Part shown: positions 15,442 to 24,643 of the stretch, in pieces
Position numbering within the stretch: position 1 is the first letter of the stretch
How the letters are laid out: each line of letters begins with the position of its first letter
Assembly (NCBI GenBank): GCA_013695355.1
Contig: JACDAQ010000017.1
Coordinates: forward strand, 1 to 46,132
DNA: 46,132 nt
Source: Candidatus Protochlamydia sp.
GTDB taxonomy: Bacteria; Chlamydiota; Chlamydiia; Chlamydiales; Parachlamydiaceae
Direction of reading: 5' to 3'
The notes under the pieces: model-generated
What the model was told of the DNA's origin: nothing
The model's input: the letters and a program-made list of their open reading frames with translations, nothing else
Databases searched by the model: none
Position numbers and translations under genes: made by a program

Positions 15442-16003
15442 TCGCCCCTCCCTCTATTTCTGGTTGCTTGTTCTCTTGATTTTTCATCAATTCCCTGATT
15501 TGATCTCTGAGCGAGGCTGCCTGCTCGTAATCTTCTTTTTTTAAAGTTTCGGTCAAAGCTTCATTGAGAGCCAGGATACGAGAAGAGGGATTAATTGCTA
15601 ACCTTTCGCCCGGAGCCCTTCCGATATGAACAGGGGTGGTTTTTTTTATTACGGATATCCTGGGGGACAACCTGTTCGCTGCCTGCAGTTCGGAAAGCAA
15701 GACATCTTCGAAAACAGTGTAGCATTCCGAACAGCCTAAATTATGCCCCCGTTTGACTTCTTCAAGGGTTGTGCGGCAATTCCCGCATTCCAACCCGGCT
15801 CCAATGTCTGCCAGGTTTTGGACATGCTCCTTAGGGCTTGTACCGTGCAATCGTTTTTGAAGTTCCGGACAGTCGGCGCACATGCTTGTATGGGTAATGC
15901 TATCGCCGATAATCTCGGTGTAGCGGACTGCGATAGGTTTTTTGCATGCACCACATTCGAGCGGTCTTTCGGGGATATTTTTTTCAGGTTTTTTATCAAA
16001 CAC
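15422..16003 (-). CDS. mcsA: McsA, zinc-binding activator of McsB (UVR motif protein)
   Basis: 193 residues from GTG (AGGA 7 bp upstream). There are four CxxC pairs: C17/C20, C42/C45, C73/C76 and C90/C93, which would bind two zinc ions. A C-terminal UVR motif (about 144-172, 'LNEALTETLKKEDYEQAASL' then RDQIREL) is the coiled helical pair also found in UvrB/UvrC and ClpC. McsA binds and activates McsB and links it to ClpC. The order mcsA-mcsB with overlapping ends matches the family arrangement. Since McsB here has lost several catalytic residues, McsA may work mainly as an adaptor. Confidence 0.88.
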   Translation of the reverse strand: MFDKKPEKNIPERPLECGACKKPIAVRYTEIIGDSITHTSMCADCPELQKRLHGTSPKEHVQNLADIGAGLECGNCRTTLEEVKRGHNLGCSECYTVFEDVLLSELQAANRLSPRISVIKKTTPVHIGRAPGERLAINPSSRILALNEALTETLKKEDYEQAASLRDQIRELMKNQENKQPEIEGGANGQSGQ

Positions 16004-16211
16004 GCTGATGTCCTACACTATAATAGCAGCAAATATTAGCTGTCCTGGTTACTCTACCCAAAAATTCACACAAAAATAAAGGCCACAGAAAAAAATTGGA
16101 TCGTTTCGATAGTAGAACCTATCCTATTAAACTGAGTGGATATGTTTTACTACTGCAAATATTTAATGCGTGCCATTAATTGATGGTATACCTAAAAAAT
16201 CAATAAATTTA

Positions 16212-17276
16212 CTATGATAAAAATTCTTTTCCATATAATTTACGTAAGTACTCCGTCACTTGCCGTGCTGCATAAGTAAGAATGAAATCAGCGCCGGCCC
16301 GCTTGATAGAAAGAAGGGACTCTTCGAAAATCCGGTCGGCATCCAGCCAGCCATTTTGCGCAGCTGCCATTACCATTGCATATTCGCCGCTGACATGGTA
16401 GGCCCCAATTGGCAACATCGTTGCTTCTTTGATCTTAGCAATAACATCTAAATAAGGAAGCGCAGGTTTGATAAGGATCATATCGGCCCCTTCTTCCTCA
16501 TCCAGACGACATTCTAATAAGGCTTCCCTGCAATTTGCCGGGTTCATTTGATAGGTTTTTTTATCGCCAAATTTAGGCGCGGAGTGCAGGGCTTCCCTAA
16601 ACGGACCGTAAAAGGCTGAGGCATACTTGGCTGCATAAGATAAAATCCCTACATGGGAATGTCCTGCCAAATCCAGGGCACGGCGAATAAAAGCTACCCT
16701 CCCATCCATCATATCGCTTGGCGCTACAATATCAGCCCCTGCTTCTGCAGCTAAAATAGACATTTTAGCTAGTACGGGAAGGGTCAGATCATTGTCCACT
16801 TCACCCTTCTCATTTATAATCCCATCATGACCATGGTCTGTGAAAGGGTCCAAAGCGATATCGACCATTAAGCACATACCCGGAACTTCTTTTTTCAAGC
16901 AATATAATGCCTGCTGGAGTAGATTTCCTGGCCTGATTGCTTCAGATGCCGGTGCATCTTTTTTATCAGCAGGCACATAACAAAAAAGGTCTACGGCCCG
17001 TATTCCTAATGCATAAAGTTCAACGACCTCTTGGACCAAAAGGTCCACTGAATACCGATAGACCTTTGGCATGCTCTTTATCTCTTCTTTGCGCTTAATT
17101 CCCTCCAATATAAAAAGAGGAGCGGCAAAATGGGCCGGATGCAAATGTGTTTCCTGTAATAATGCCCGCACTGCTGCACTGCGCCTGTTTCTTCTGGGAC
17201 GCTTACTTAAAACAAATTCATCTATAAAGGGAACATTTTTTATTAAGGGCACTGAAGGAGTGAGCAAGGATCTCAT
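16212..17276 (-). CDS. hemB: Delta-aminolevulinic acid dehydratase (porphobilinogen synthase) HemB
   Basis: 354 residues. HemB condenses two molecules of 5-aminolevulinate into porphobilinogen in haem synthesis. Both Schiff-base lysines are present: K217 ('ILSYAAKYASAFYGPF') and K270 ('DMILIKPALPYLD'). The metal site reads 'DIALDPFTDHGHDG', with Asp in place of the zinc-binding cysteines, so it should be of the magnesium-dependent type. It is the last of a tight run of four minus-strand genes (DUF47, pit, unknown, hemB) separated by 3-15 bp, which suggests one operon. The N-terminal extension to residue ~25 is slightly longer than usual. Confidence 0.96.
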   Translation of the reverse strand: MRSLLTPSVPLIKNVPFIDEFVLSKRPRRNRRSAAVRALLQETHLHPAHFAAPLFILEGIKRKEEIKSMPKVYRYSVDLLVQEVVELYALGIRAVDLFCYVPADKKDAPASEAIRPGNLLQQALYCLKKEVPGMCLMVDIALDPFTDHGHDGIINEKGEVDNDLTLPVLAKMSILAAEAGADIVAPSDMMDGRVAFIRRALDLAGHSHVGILSYAAKYASAFYGPFREALHSAPKFGDKKTYQMNPANCREALLECRLDEEEGADMILIKPALPYLDVIAKIKEATMLPIGAYHVSGEYAMVMAAAQNGWLDADRIFEESLLSIKRAGADFILTYAARQVTEYLRKLYGKEFLS

Positions 17277-17279
17277 TGC

Positions 17280-17852
17280 CTATTCCCCAACAATTTTGGT
17301 GGGAAATTCCTTCCTGATGCCAGGATAATAATAGGCTGAAAATGTAATCGCCAGTGTCGCAATCATTTTTTCTTCCTTTCCAATAACAGCTATCGCCTGA
17401 TATTCGCGCATTGACCAATCGTCCCTAACAAAATCCAGCAAAGAAGGGAGCCGATGGGTAGCATTAAAATTCAGTTCTATGCTTTTCCCCGGTTCTATCG
17501 AAGGCAAAGAAACTTTTTCTGTTTCGAAAATAAGGCTCGCCTCTTCGTTATCCAAAGGCTTGGCGAAAGCATAGCGCAAGTATATTTCACCCTTCGGACT
17601 TGGCTGCAGCCCTTTATTTTGTACAAGAACTGAAAGTTTTACGGGCGTCCCTGGCTGGATTTTAATTGCCTCATCATCTCCGGCCGATTGAACCGGCTGA
17701 ATTTGAATAGCTCCTTGCAAAATAGCTTCCTGGCTAGCTGCTACGGCTTGCTGCTGGCCATACCCAATTCTGGCCAGAAGCAGCAAACCAAAAATCAGGG
17801 TAACCCCTAATCTGAACAACCAGCGTGTAGATCTTTGTGAAGTGTTAGACAT
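17280..17852 (-). CDS. Membrane-anchored protein of unknown function between pit and hemB
   Basis: 190 residues from ATG 17852, chosen because GGAG lies 6 bp before it; an ATG four codons upstream has no ribosome site. One N-terminal hydrophobic segment (about 9-31, 'LFRLGVTLIFGLLLLARIGY') is a signal anchor or signal peptide. The exported remainder is beta-rich, with 'PVKLSVLVQNKGLQPSPKGE' and 'SLPSIEPGKSIELNFNA', which looks like an immunoglobulin-like or CARDB-like fold. It lies 3 bp from hemB and 27 bp from pit and is surely cotranscribed with them. A small unknown gene next to hemB is also found in other chlamydiae as far as I recall, but I cannot verify the correspondence. Confidence 0.7.
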   Translation of the reverse strand: MSNTSQRSTRWLFRLGVTLIFGLLLLARIGYGQQQAVAASQEAILQGAIQIQPVQSAGDDEAIKIQPGTPVKLSVLVQNKGLQPSPKGEIYLRYAFAKPLDNEEASLIFETEKVSLPSIEPGKSIELNFNATHRLPSLLDFVRDDWSMREYQAIAVIGKEEKMIATLAITFSAYYYPGIRKEFPTKIVGE

Positions 17853-17879
17853 TTGTTTCTCCATCAGTTGAAAAGGTAA

Positions 17880-19310
17880 TTATCCAAAAATTGCCCTAAG
17901 GGGAAAAAAGACCGCGATCGCTAATATAGCTCCAATTGGTACAGTAACGACCCATGAAATGAGGATATCCCGCGTCGTCGTTAAATTGACCGCCTCAAGC
18001 CCTCTTGCAAAACCCACTCCTATCACCGCCCCTACTAATGTATGCGTAGTGGAGACCGGCAGACCTAAGCGGGAGGCAAGAACAATTGTTGTCGCAGCCC
18101 CGAATTCCGCTGCAAAGCCTCTACTGGGGGTCAGCTCGGTTATTTTTTTTCCGATCGTTTCAATGACGCGCCATCCCCAGGTCGCCAAACCGATCACTAT
18201 TCCTATTCCACCTAAAGATAGGGCCCATGTAGGAACAGGAGCATCCACAGCAAATATCCCTGTTGTCAAGATGGCTACAGCTGCCGATAAGGGACCAATG
18301 GCATTGGCCACATCGTTCGCACCGTGGGCAAAGGCCATCATGCAAGCGCTCACTATTTGAAGGTAGGCGAATATTTTTTCCACCTGGCTATACTGAGCAT
18401 GGGTCTGATCCATATCTTTTGCGCTCAGCTCTCTTTTTGTGTGGAGGGAATTGGAAAGCGAATTCACTTCCTCCAATAATAATCCTCCTGTGTATTGAGC
18501 TTCTCCGCTCGACCTTGAAAGAAAATTTTTCAGGTGTTTGGCTGCCTTCTGCAAAGATTCAATGGCCTCAGGATTATAGGGAGGATGGGCATGTTCGTAT
18601 TTAATGGGAGGGATTTTTTTGAGGGCCAGATAACTCAATCCAGCCCCTACTATTCCTAATGATAAGGCCAGGCCTAGTTTTGCGGGCCAGGAAAATTCAA
18701 GTTGCAAGTTATGAAAACCTTCAAAGACTAAAACCATTCCCAAAACAGAAAAAACGACAAAGACAATAAAGGGAGTATATTTGAGAGCTTTTTCCAGCGG
18801 ATTCAATGCATAAAAGATCCGCTTTCGCAGAAAAGTAAAAATGTAAAATCCTAGAATACCTCCAAGGATCGGAGAAAGCATCCAACTGCTCACAATAAAG
18901 CCTACCTCTTTCCAATGGATCGCTCCCGCTCCGCCGACCACAGCGCCAAAGCCTACAATAGCGCCTACAATCGAATGGGTCGTTGAGACGGGCCATCCAT
19001 AATAAGAGGCAGCCTGCAGCCATATTCCCGCTGAAGCCAATGAAGCGAGCATTCCATAAACTAATGTCCGAGGATCGTTACTAAAAACATCGGGGTTTAT
19101 GATTCCATTTTGCAATGTTTTAGAAACATGCGACCCGAAAAAAAATGCTCCGAAAAATTCTAAAAAAGCTGCAATGATAACCGCATGGCGCAATGTCAGG
19201 GCCCCGGAACCAACCGAAGTTCCCATGGCATTAGCAACATCATTTGCTCCAATATTCCAGGCCATGTAAAAGCCCGTGACTAAAATTAAAATTAATAACG
19301 CAATATCCAT
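17880..19310 (-). CDS. pit: PiT-family inorganic phosphate transporter
   Basis: 476 residues with about 10-12 membrane segments and a long cytoplasmic loop (about 230-310). The inverted-repeat signature of PiT transporters appears twice: 'GANDVANAMGTSVGSGALT' near residue 22 and 'GANDVANAIGPLSAA' near residue 333. PVSTTHS and PVSTTHT are also repeated. PiT proteins import phosphate with H+ or Na+ or carry metal-phosphate. The gene is 5 bp downstream of a DUF47 (PhoU-like) gene, the usual pairing. The block matches CT691-CT692 of C. trachomatis, which also adjoin dppD/dppF. Confidence 0.94.
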   Translation of the reverse strand: MDIALLILILVTGFYMAWNIGANDVANAMGTSVGSGALTLRHAVIIAAFLEFFGAFFFGSHVSKTLQNGIINPDVFSNDPRTLVYGMLASLASAGIWLQAASYYGWPVSTTHSIVGAIVGFGAVVGGAGAIHWKEVGFIVSSWMLSPILGGILGFYIFTFLRKRIFYALNPLEKALKYTPFIVFVVFSVLGMVLVFEGFHNLQLEFSWPAKLGLALSLGIVGAGLSYLALKKIPPIKYEHAHPPYNPEAIESLQKAAKHLKNFLSRSSGEAQYTGGLLLEEVNSLSNSLHTKRELSAKDMDQTHAQYSQVEKIFAYLQIVSACMMAFAHGANDVANAIGPLSAAVAILTTGIFAVDAPVPTWALSLGGIGIVIGLATWGWRVIETIGKKITELTPSRGFAAEFGAATTIVLASRLGLPVSTTHTLVGAVIGVGFARGLEAVNLTTTRDILISWVVTVPIGAILAIAVFFPLRAIFG

Positions 19311-19315
19311 AAGTC

Positions 19316-19990
19316 TTATTTAAGCTCCAATGTCATTCGCACCCTATAGGCAAGTTTTTCAGAAAGGTTCGAAATGGAGGCCATGTTACCAATCAGGCGC
19401 TCCCATTGATCGAATGAAATGTAGTTCAATTGTTTCTCTGCACTAAATAAAGCCTTAAGCAGTTTACGCTGGATAAGGTCGACTTCATGTTCTTTATAGG
19501 CCACTTCATTGACCATGGAACGGACTTTTTCCGCTTCAATCCCGCCAAACGAAGATTCTAAAAGATCTTTCAATTCATCCAGGACAAGCTTGGCTTTGTC
19601 AAATGTTTCAATATTTTTAAATAAAAACAGTTTAAACTCCTCTTTAAAAATTGGCAATAATTCCATTTCCTTTAATGTTGCAACAACTGCCACATCTTCT
19701 ACCTTATCAGCAATGCTATCTTGAATGGATAGAATATCGAGCAAATTTCCACGGTCGATCGGTAGGAACAAACTTTTTGGCAAATGATTGCGGATGTCAT
19801 TTTTGATCATGTCTGCCTGGTGTTCCAATTGTGAAATTTCAGCAGCCAAGCTTTCGATTAAAACGTAGTCCTGTTTTTCAATGGCCTCGCACAATGCCGG
19901 CAGCCTATGTACACAGCAAGCTACAATTTCAATATGGGAATGAAGGGGAGCAAATGGAGAGCGTCCGAATAAACTGAGTATCGTCAACAT
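19316..19990 (-). CDS. DUF47 family PhoU-like regulator of phosphate transport
   Basis: 224 residues from ATG 19990 (AGGGAAATTAT before it); the longer frame up to 20077 lacks a ribosome site and starts in the divergent promoter region. Family features (TIGR00153/DUF47): 'SPFAPLHSHIEIVACC' at the start, 'LEHQADMIKNDIRNHLPKSL', 'DRGNLLDILSIQDSIADKVE' and a C-terminal 'NLSEKLAYRVRMTLE'. The all-helical PhoU fold with E/D-rich metal sites controls or accompanies PiT transporters. It overlaps nothing and lies 5 bp before pit. Confidence 0.88.
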   Translation of the reverse strand: MLTILSLFGRSPFAPLHSHIEIVACCVHRLPALCEAIEKQDYVLIESLAAEISQLEHQADMIKNDIRNHLPKSLFLPIDRGNLLDILSIQDSIADKVEDVAVVATLKEMELLPIFKEEFKLFLFKNIETFDKAKLVLDELKDLLESSFGGIEAEKVRSMVNEVAYKEHEVDLIQRKLLKALFSAEKQLNYISFDQWERLIGNMASISNLSEKLAYRVRMTLELK

Positions 19991-20164
19991 ATAATTTCCC
20001 TGAATAAATCTTTGCGTATGAACAATACTACAATTCCGAATTCTTGAACAAAAATTAAATCCGGCTGTGTGTTTCATTAGTAAATGAGCGAGGTGCTTTT
20101 CAATTCAATTGGGTATAAATGTCAAATCTGCAATGATCAAATTTCTTCCACAAAGAGAATGGCT

Positions 20165-21184
20165 ATGTCTCCTGACGCATTATTACACGTTCATGATCTT
20201 TCTGTACGGCTGCAAATCGGCAATGATCGCTGGACAGTTGTAGATCAATTGAATTTCAAACTTTATGCCGGACAAACGTTGGCCCTGGTGGGGGAATCTG
20301 GTTGTGGAAAATCGATGACAGCCCTCTCGCTTCTTCGCATTCTGCCATTTCCCCCTGCTCTTCCACCTGAAGGAGAAGTGATTTACAAAGGAAAAAATCT
20401 ATTGGCCTTGAGCGAAAATGAAATGCGCCGTTTGCGTGGATCACGCATCGCCATGATTTTTCAAGATCCTATGAGCGCCTTAAATCCCGTATATACAATA
20501 GGCAATCAACTGGCTGAAGTGGCTGAACTGCATCTTCATTTAAGTGCCGAAGAGGCCTTATCCAGAGCAGAAAAAGTTCTGCATGATGTGGGCATTCCCG
20601 ATCCCCGCGGACGCTTAAATGATTATCCCCACCAATTATCCGGAGGGCTTAAGCAGCGGGTCATGATCGCGATGGCATTATTATGCGAACCTGACGTTCT
20701 GATTGCCGATGAACCTACGACTGCCTTAGATGTCACGATCCAGGCGCAAGTGCTTGATTTGATCCGCAGCCTCCAAAAGAAAAATGGAATGGCCTTATTG
20801 CTCATCACCCATGATATGGGAGTCGTAGCAGAGATGGCGGATGAGGTCATCGTAATGTACACGGCGCAGGGCATCGAAAAAGGGCATGTCGAAGATATAT
20901 TTTATCATCGCGCCCACCCTTATACTCTAGGCCTTTTTAATTCACGTCCTTCGCTTGAGAAAAAAACAAAGCTTACACCTATCCCCGGACTGGTCCCTTC
21001 TTTTCGACACCTTCCTGATGGCTGCCGCTTCAATCCACGCTGCCCCTTTGCCATGGAAAAATGCCGCTCTGGTCCGGTGCCTGATTTTATGCTCCCCCAT
21101 GATCATATCACAAAATGCTGGTTGTATGACCAAAGTCACGAAAGCAGAGAAAAACTTGCTTCTTCGGAACTGGAGAAAATATGA
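20165..21184 (+). CDS. dppD: Oligopeptide/dipeptide ABC transporter ATPase DppD
   Basis: About 339 residues from ATG 20165 (AAAGAG upstream; ATG 20159 and 20084 are other in-frame choices). ATPase of a peptide importer. Walker A 'GESGCGKSMTALSLL', the signature 'LSGGLKQRVMIAMAL', Walker B 'DVLIADEPTTALDVT' and the H-loop 'LLITHDMGVVAEMAD' are all intact. The C-terminal oligopeptide-family tail 'PGLVPSFRHLPDGCRFNPRC' has the typical cysteines. It is coupled to the next ATPase gene by a 4-bp overlap. No permease or binding protein is in the window, so the rest of the transporter must be elsewhere, as in other chlamydiae. Confidence 0.93.
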   Translation: MSPDALLHVHDLSVRLQIGNDRWTVVDQLNFKLYAGQTLALVGESGCGKSMTALSLLRILPFPPALPPEGEVIYKGKNLLALSENEMRRLRGSRIAMIFQDPMSALNPVYTIGNQLAEVAELHLHLSAEEALSRAEKVLHDVGIPDPRGRLNDYPHQLSGGLKQRVMIAMALLCEPDVLIADEPTTALDVTIQAQVLDLIRSLQKKNGMALLLITHDMGVVAEMADEVIVMYTAQGIEKGHVEDIFYHRAHPYTLGLFNSRPSLEKKTKLTPIPGLVPSFRHLPDGCRFNPRCPFAMEKCRSGPVPDFMLPHDHITKCWLYDQSHESREKLASSELEKI

Positions 21185-22005
21185 GCGTTCCTCTGTTATC
21201 TGTAAAGGGCTTGAAAAAATATTTTCCTGTTTATGCGGGCCTCTTCAGAAAAGAAATAGGATGCATTAAAGCTGTCGACGGCCTTGATTTTTCAATAAGA
21301 GAAGGGGAAGTTCTCGGGCTGGTGGGAGAATCGGGGAGTGGAAAGAGCACAGCCGCCCGTACTGCAATCCGTTTAATTGAGCCCACTGCTGGAGAAATTA
21401 ATTTTTGTGGGTCGCCCTTAATGGATTTAACAAAAAAACAGTTGAAAAAGGTCCGCAAAGACATCCAAATTGTTTTTCAAGATCCTTATGCATCTTTAAA
21501 TCCTCGTAAGACCATTCGCGAAAGCATGGGGGAGGCCTTGATTTACCATGGCCTGGCAAACAACCAGACTGAGCAGATTGACCAGGTTGCCGTTGTTCTT
21601 AAACAGATTGGGCTCTCTCCCGATGTGATGGAGCGGTACCCGCATGAATTTTCGGGGGGGCAGCAGCAGCGCATTTGCATAGGCAGGGCCTTGGCCTTGA
21701 ATCCAAAATTGATTGTTTGTGATGAGGCAGTATCGGCATTGGATGTCTCGATACAGGCCCAAATATTAAACTTATTAATCGAGCTGAAAGAGAAATACAA
21801 TCTTAGCTATTTGTTCATTTCGCATGATCTGTCGGTGATCCGGCACATTGCTAACCATACAGTCGTCCTCTACAAGGGCAAGATGGTCGAAGAGGGATCT
21901 ACCGAAAGAATTTTTAATGATCCTCAACATCAGTATACTAAAGAACTTTTGCATTCCATTCCTAAAATGGAGCCTCGCAAACGCCGGGGCAAAATCGTGC
22001 TCTAA
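21181..22005 (+). CDS. dppF: Oligopeptide/dipeptide ABC transporter ATPase DppF
   Basis: 274 residues. The ATG overlaps the dppD stop (ATGA). Second ATPase of the same importer. Walker A 'GESGSGKSTAARTAI', signature 'FSGGQQQRICIGRALAL', Walker B 'LIVCDEAVSALDVSIQAQIL' and the H-loop 'FISHDLSVIRH' are complete. In the Walker B region the usual DEPVSALD reads DEAVSALD. The protein ends soon after the nucleotide-binding domain and lacks the long cysteine tail seen in DppD. Together with dppD and the divergent DUF47-pit genes this reproduces the C. trachomatis CT689-CT692 order. Confidence 0.94.
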   Translation: MSVPLLSVKGLKKYFPVYAGLFRKEIGCIKAVDGLDFSIREGEVLGLVGESGSGKSTAARTAIRLIEPTAGEINFCGSPLMDLTKKQLKKVRKDIQIVFQDPYASLNPRKTIRESMGEALIYHGLANNQTEQIDQVAVVLKQIGLSPDVMERYPHEFSGGQQQRICIGRALALNPKLIVCDEAVSALDVSIQAQILNLLIELKEKYNLSYLFISHDLSVIRHIANHTVVLYKGKMVEEGSTERIFNDPQHQYTKELLHSIPKMEPRKRRGKIVL

Positions 22006-22176
22006 TGGCACTTATATATGTCCGATCGGCTTTATGTCGATTTCCTATTTTATAAAAAATTCAATAATACTACCTTTTTTGCAAGACGTGAATTGGGATT
22101 TTGCATTTAATGCCATTTTTTGCTATGTTATATCAGTCTGATACATAAAATTCATAATTTAACCAAAAGCACTACA

Positions 22177-23670
22177 ATGAAAATTAAAATGTTAGTCATT
22201 CCTGCCCTGTTATTAGCTATTTTGCTCGCGACGCTATCCGCTAAAATCACTTCTTCTCCTTTGATTTTGCAAGTGGAGCAGGAAGTGACTGAAAAACCAT
22301 TGAGGGTTGAAGGGGAATTTCCAGGCTGGCTTAAAGGTGCTTTAGTCAGAAATAGTTCTATTCCAATCTATCAGAATGGGAAGCAGATCTCTCATCAATT
22401 TGATGGCCTTGCCATGCTGCATGGCTTTGCTTTTGACCAAGGACAAGTTTACTACACTAATCGGTTTCTCAAATCGCATGCTTACAACGCTGTAGTTAAT
22501 GAAGGAACCACTCAATATTATGGATTTGCCTCGGAACCCTCTTTTTGGCAAAAATTAAAGAATGTTTTTTCAAATTCCGGGCAATGGGTAAATAATGCAT
22601 CTGTTAATATTTTCAAATTTGGAGATCATTATGTGGCCTTAACGGAAGTACCCCTTCCGGCTTGCTTTGATCCTAAAACGCTTGATACGCTCGGCTCATT
22701 TGAATACCAGGACGATTTACCTAAAAGCAAATGTTGGGAATCTGCGCATCCCCATTTGGATGCCTCTTCGAATGAAATTGTAAATTATCTAATTGAATTC
22801 GGTAGTCAGAGCTATTATGTCCTTTATCGGATCAAAGAGGGCTTTTCTTCCCGGGAAGTAATTGCCAAAATCCCTGTGGATAGTCCATCCTATATGCACA
22901 GTTTTGCCATGACAGAACATTATCTTATTTTAACGGAATACCCTTTTATCGTACGCCCTCTGGACCTAATGATAACTAATAAACCTTTTATTCATCATTT
23001 TACATGGCAGCCTGAAAAGGGAACCCGGTTCATTGTGATCGATAGAAACTCAGGAAAAGTAATTTCCCAAGCCGTAACAGATCCATTTTTTTGTTTTCAT
23101 CATGCTAATGCGTATGAGAATGAAAATGAAATCATCGTCGACCTCGTAGCCTCTCCTGATATTTCCCATTTTACGAGTATTTTCCCACAAGCCTCTACAT
23201 TGGCTCAAAATGCGGATTGGCAGCGAAGGTTAATGCGCTATCATCTTTCTATCGAAAAAAATGAGATCCTTCCTGAAGTCCTGTTAGAGAAAGAAATCGA
23301 ATTCCCACGCTTTGATGAAACGTTGGATGGAAAAAATTACCGCTATCTTTATCTGACAATCTCGGAGAAATCAACCGGTCTGGTTAAAATGGACTTACTG
23401 ACCAAAGAACACAAAACATGGGAAGTGGCTGGTTATGATGCCATAGAGCCGGTCTTTATTCCTTTACCAAATCGAAAAAAAGAAGATGAAGGCGTAATTT
23501 TGACAGTTATTTATAATGAAGAGAGTAAACAATCTTTTCTTGTAGCGTTAGAGGCTGAAGGGTTTATAGAAATTGCACGTGCTGAGCTCCCCTGGTCTAT
23601 TCCTGGAACCTTCCATGGGCAATATTTTTCTGAAACTACTTTTTTTCCAAGAGAAGTTATACTCAAGTGA
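22177..23670 (+). CDS. Exported carotenoid-cleavage-oxygenase family protein (RPE65 superfamily)
   Basis: 497 residues from ATG 22177, which opens with a signal peptide ('MLVIPALLLAILLATLSA'); the longer frame from 22120 adds an unlikely leader. This seven-bladed propeller family holds iron with four histidines. All four sites are recognisable: H191 in 'ESAHPHLD', H241 in 'YMHSFAMTEHYLIL', H308 in 'FCFHHANAYENENE' and a histidine near 480 in 'PGTFHGQYF'. The opening 'VEGEFPGWLKGALVRN' and 'HQFDGLAMLHGFAF' are also typical. Such enzymes cleave carotenoids or stilbenes with O2. An exported form is unusual, and the true substrate in an intracellular bacterium is unknown. No carotenoid genes are nearby. 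Confidence 0.87.
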   Translation: MKIKMLVIPALLLAILLATLSAKITSSPLILQVEQEVTEKPLRVEGEFPGWLKGALVRNSSIPIYQNGKQISHQFDGLAMLHGFAFDQGQVYYTNRFLKSHAYNAVVNEGTTQYYGFASEPSFWQKLKNVFSNSGQWVNNASVNIFKFGDHYVALTEVPLPACFDPKTLDTLGSFEYQDDLPKSKCWESAHPHLDASSNEIVNYLIEFGSQSYYVLYRIKEGFSSREVIAKIPVDSPSYMHSFAMTEHYLILTEYPFIVRPLDLMITNKPFIHHFTWQPEKGTRFIVIDRNSGKVISQAVTDPFFCFHHANAYENENEIIVDLVASPDISHFTSIFPQASTLAQNADWQRRLMRYHLSIEKNEILPEVLLEKEIEFPRFDETLDGKNYRYLYLTISEKSTGLVKMDLLTKEHKTWEVAGYDAIEPVFIPLPNRKKEDEGVILTVIYNEESKQSFLVALEAEGFIEIARAELPWSIPGTFHGQYFSETTFFPREVILK

Positions 23671-23788
23671 AATTCTTTTTTTTAATTTTATATTAACTTT
23701 AATAAAAATGAATAAAATAAAAATATCGAAGATCTACATTTAGTTAGGGAAATATACATAAAATGTAATTAAATATGGATCTTTTAAT

Positions 23789-24643
23789 ATGATTAGCTTT
23801 TTCAAAATAATAACCTATCTTATTTGCATTGCATGCATTCCTGCTAAAATGAATGGTTTTACCTATGAATCTATTTCAAATGGTTTTTTTACCTCAGTCC
23901 ATATACTGACAGTAGATCCAAAGGAAGATTTAATATTACCAGTCAGAGCATCTGGAGATGAGATATCCAGGGAAACGGTAGCTATGCTTGCTGACCGATA
24001 TGAAGCCTCAGCTGCCATTAATGGGGGGTTTTGGAAAACTAATGGAGACCCCGCAGGCATTTTAAAAATTGACTCTATTTGGCATGGAACTCCTGTTAAA
24101 CCAAGAGGAGCGATCGGATGGTCGCAAAATGGCCAAATAGTATTAATTGATCGCGTTTTAACTAATTACCATCTTAGGGATTGTCCGTATGAAACGAGGT
24201 TGGAAGTAATTCCAATGACTTCACATACTTCTGCCGAAGCTTGGAGCGAACTTGAGCATATTGTTGGAGGCACTCCTGTGTTAGTCAGAAATGGGAATAT
24301 CGTTGAAGATTTTAGTTCAGAGCAAACCCTCGAATCATTTTTAGTTAATCGGCATTCAAGGACAGCTATTGGCATTAAAGACAGCGGGGAATGGGTGTGT
24401 GTTGTAATTGATGGCTTTTATGGCCTCTTTGGCGGAATGACAATAAATGAATTGGCCGAATTGATGCTTGATCTGGGTTGTGCCGAAGCCATCAATTTGG
24501 ACGGCGGGGGTTCATCAACCATGGTATTAAACGGAAGGGTGATCAATGATCCCTGCGGAAAAATCCGAGAAAGGGGAAAGCATGTTGAGGCAGTTTCTGA
24601 TGCAATATTAATTTTCCACGGAAAAAAAAAGCTTCAATCATAG
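23789..24643 (+). CDS. Exported phosphodiester glycosidase (NAGPA-like) protein
   Basis: 284 residues with a signal peptide (about 1-23, 'FFKIITYLICIACIPAK'). The phosphodiester glycosidase domain (PF09992, as in the human 'uncovering enzyme' NAGPA) has the conserved 'SAAINGGFWKTNGDPAG', 'HIVGGTPVLVRNG', 'RHSRTAIGI' and 'GCAEAINLDGGGSSTMVLNG' blocks, ending with 'RERGKHVEAVSDAILIF'. The family removes sugar residues from phosphodiester-linked glycans; bacterial members act on exopolysaccharide or wall polymers. Its own promoter is likely in the AT-rich 118-bp gap before it. The stop overlaps the LysR gene on the other strand by 6 bp. Confidence 0.88.
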   Translation: MISFFKIITYLICIACIPAKMNGFTYESISNGFFTSVHILTVDPKEDLILPVRASGDEISRETVAMLADRYEASAAINGGFWKTNGDPAGILKIDSIWHGTPVKPRGAIGWSQNGQIVLIDRVLTNYHLRDCPYETRLEVIPMTSHTSAEAWSELEHIVGGTPVLVRNGNIVEDFSSEQTLESFLVNRHSRTAIGIKDSGEWVCVVIDGFYGLFGGMTINELAELMLDLGCAEAINLDGGGSSTMVLNGRVINDPCGKIRERGKHVEAVSDAILIFHGKKKLQS

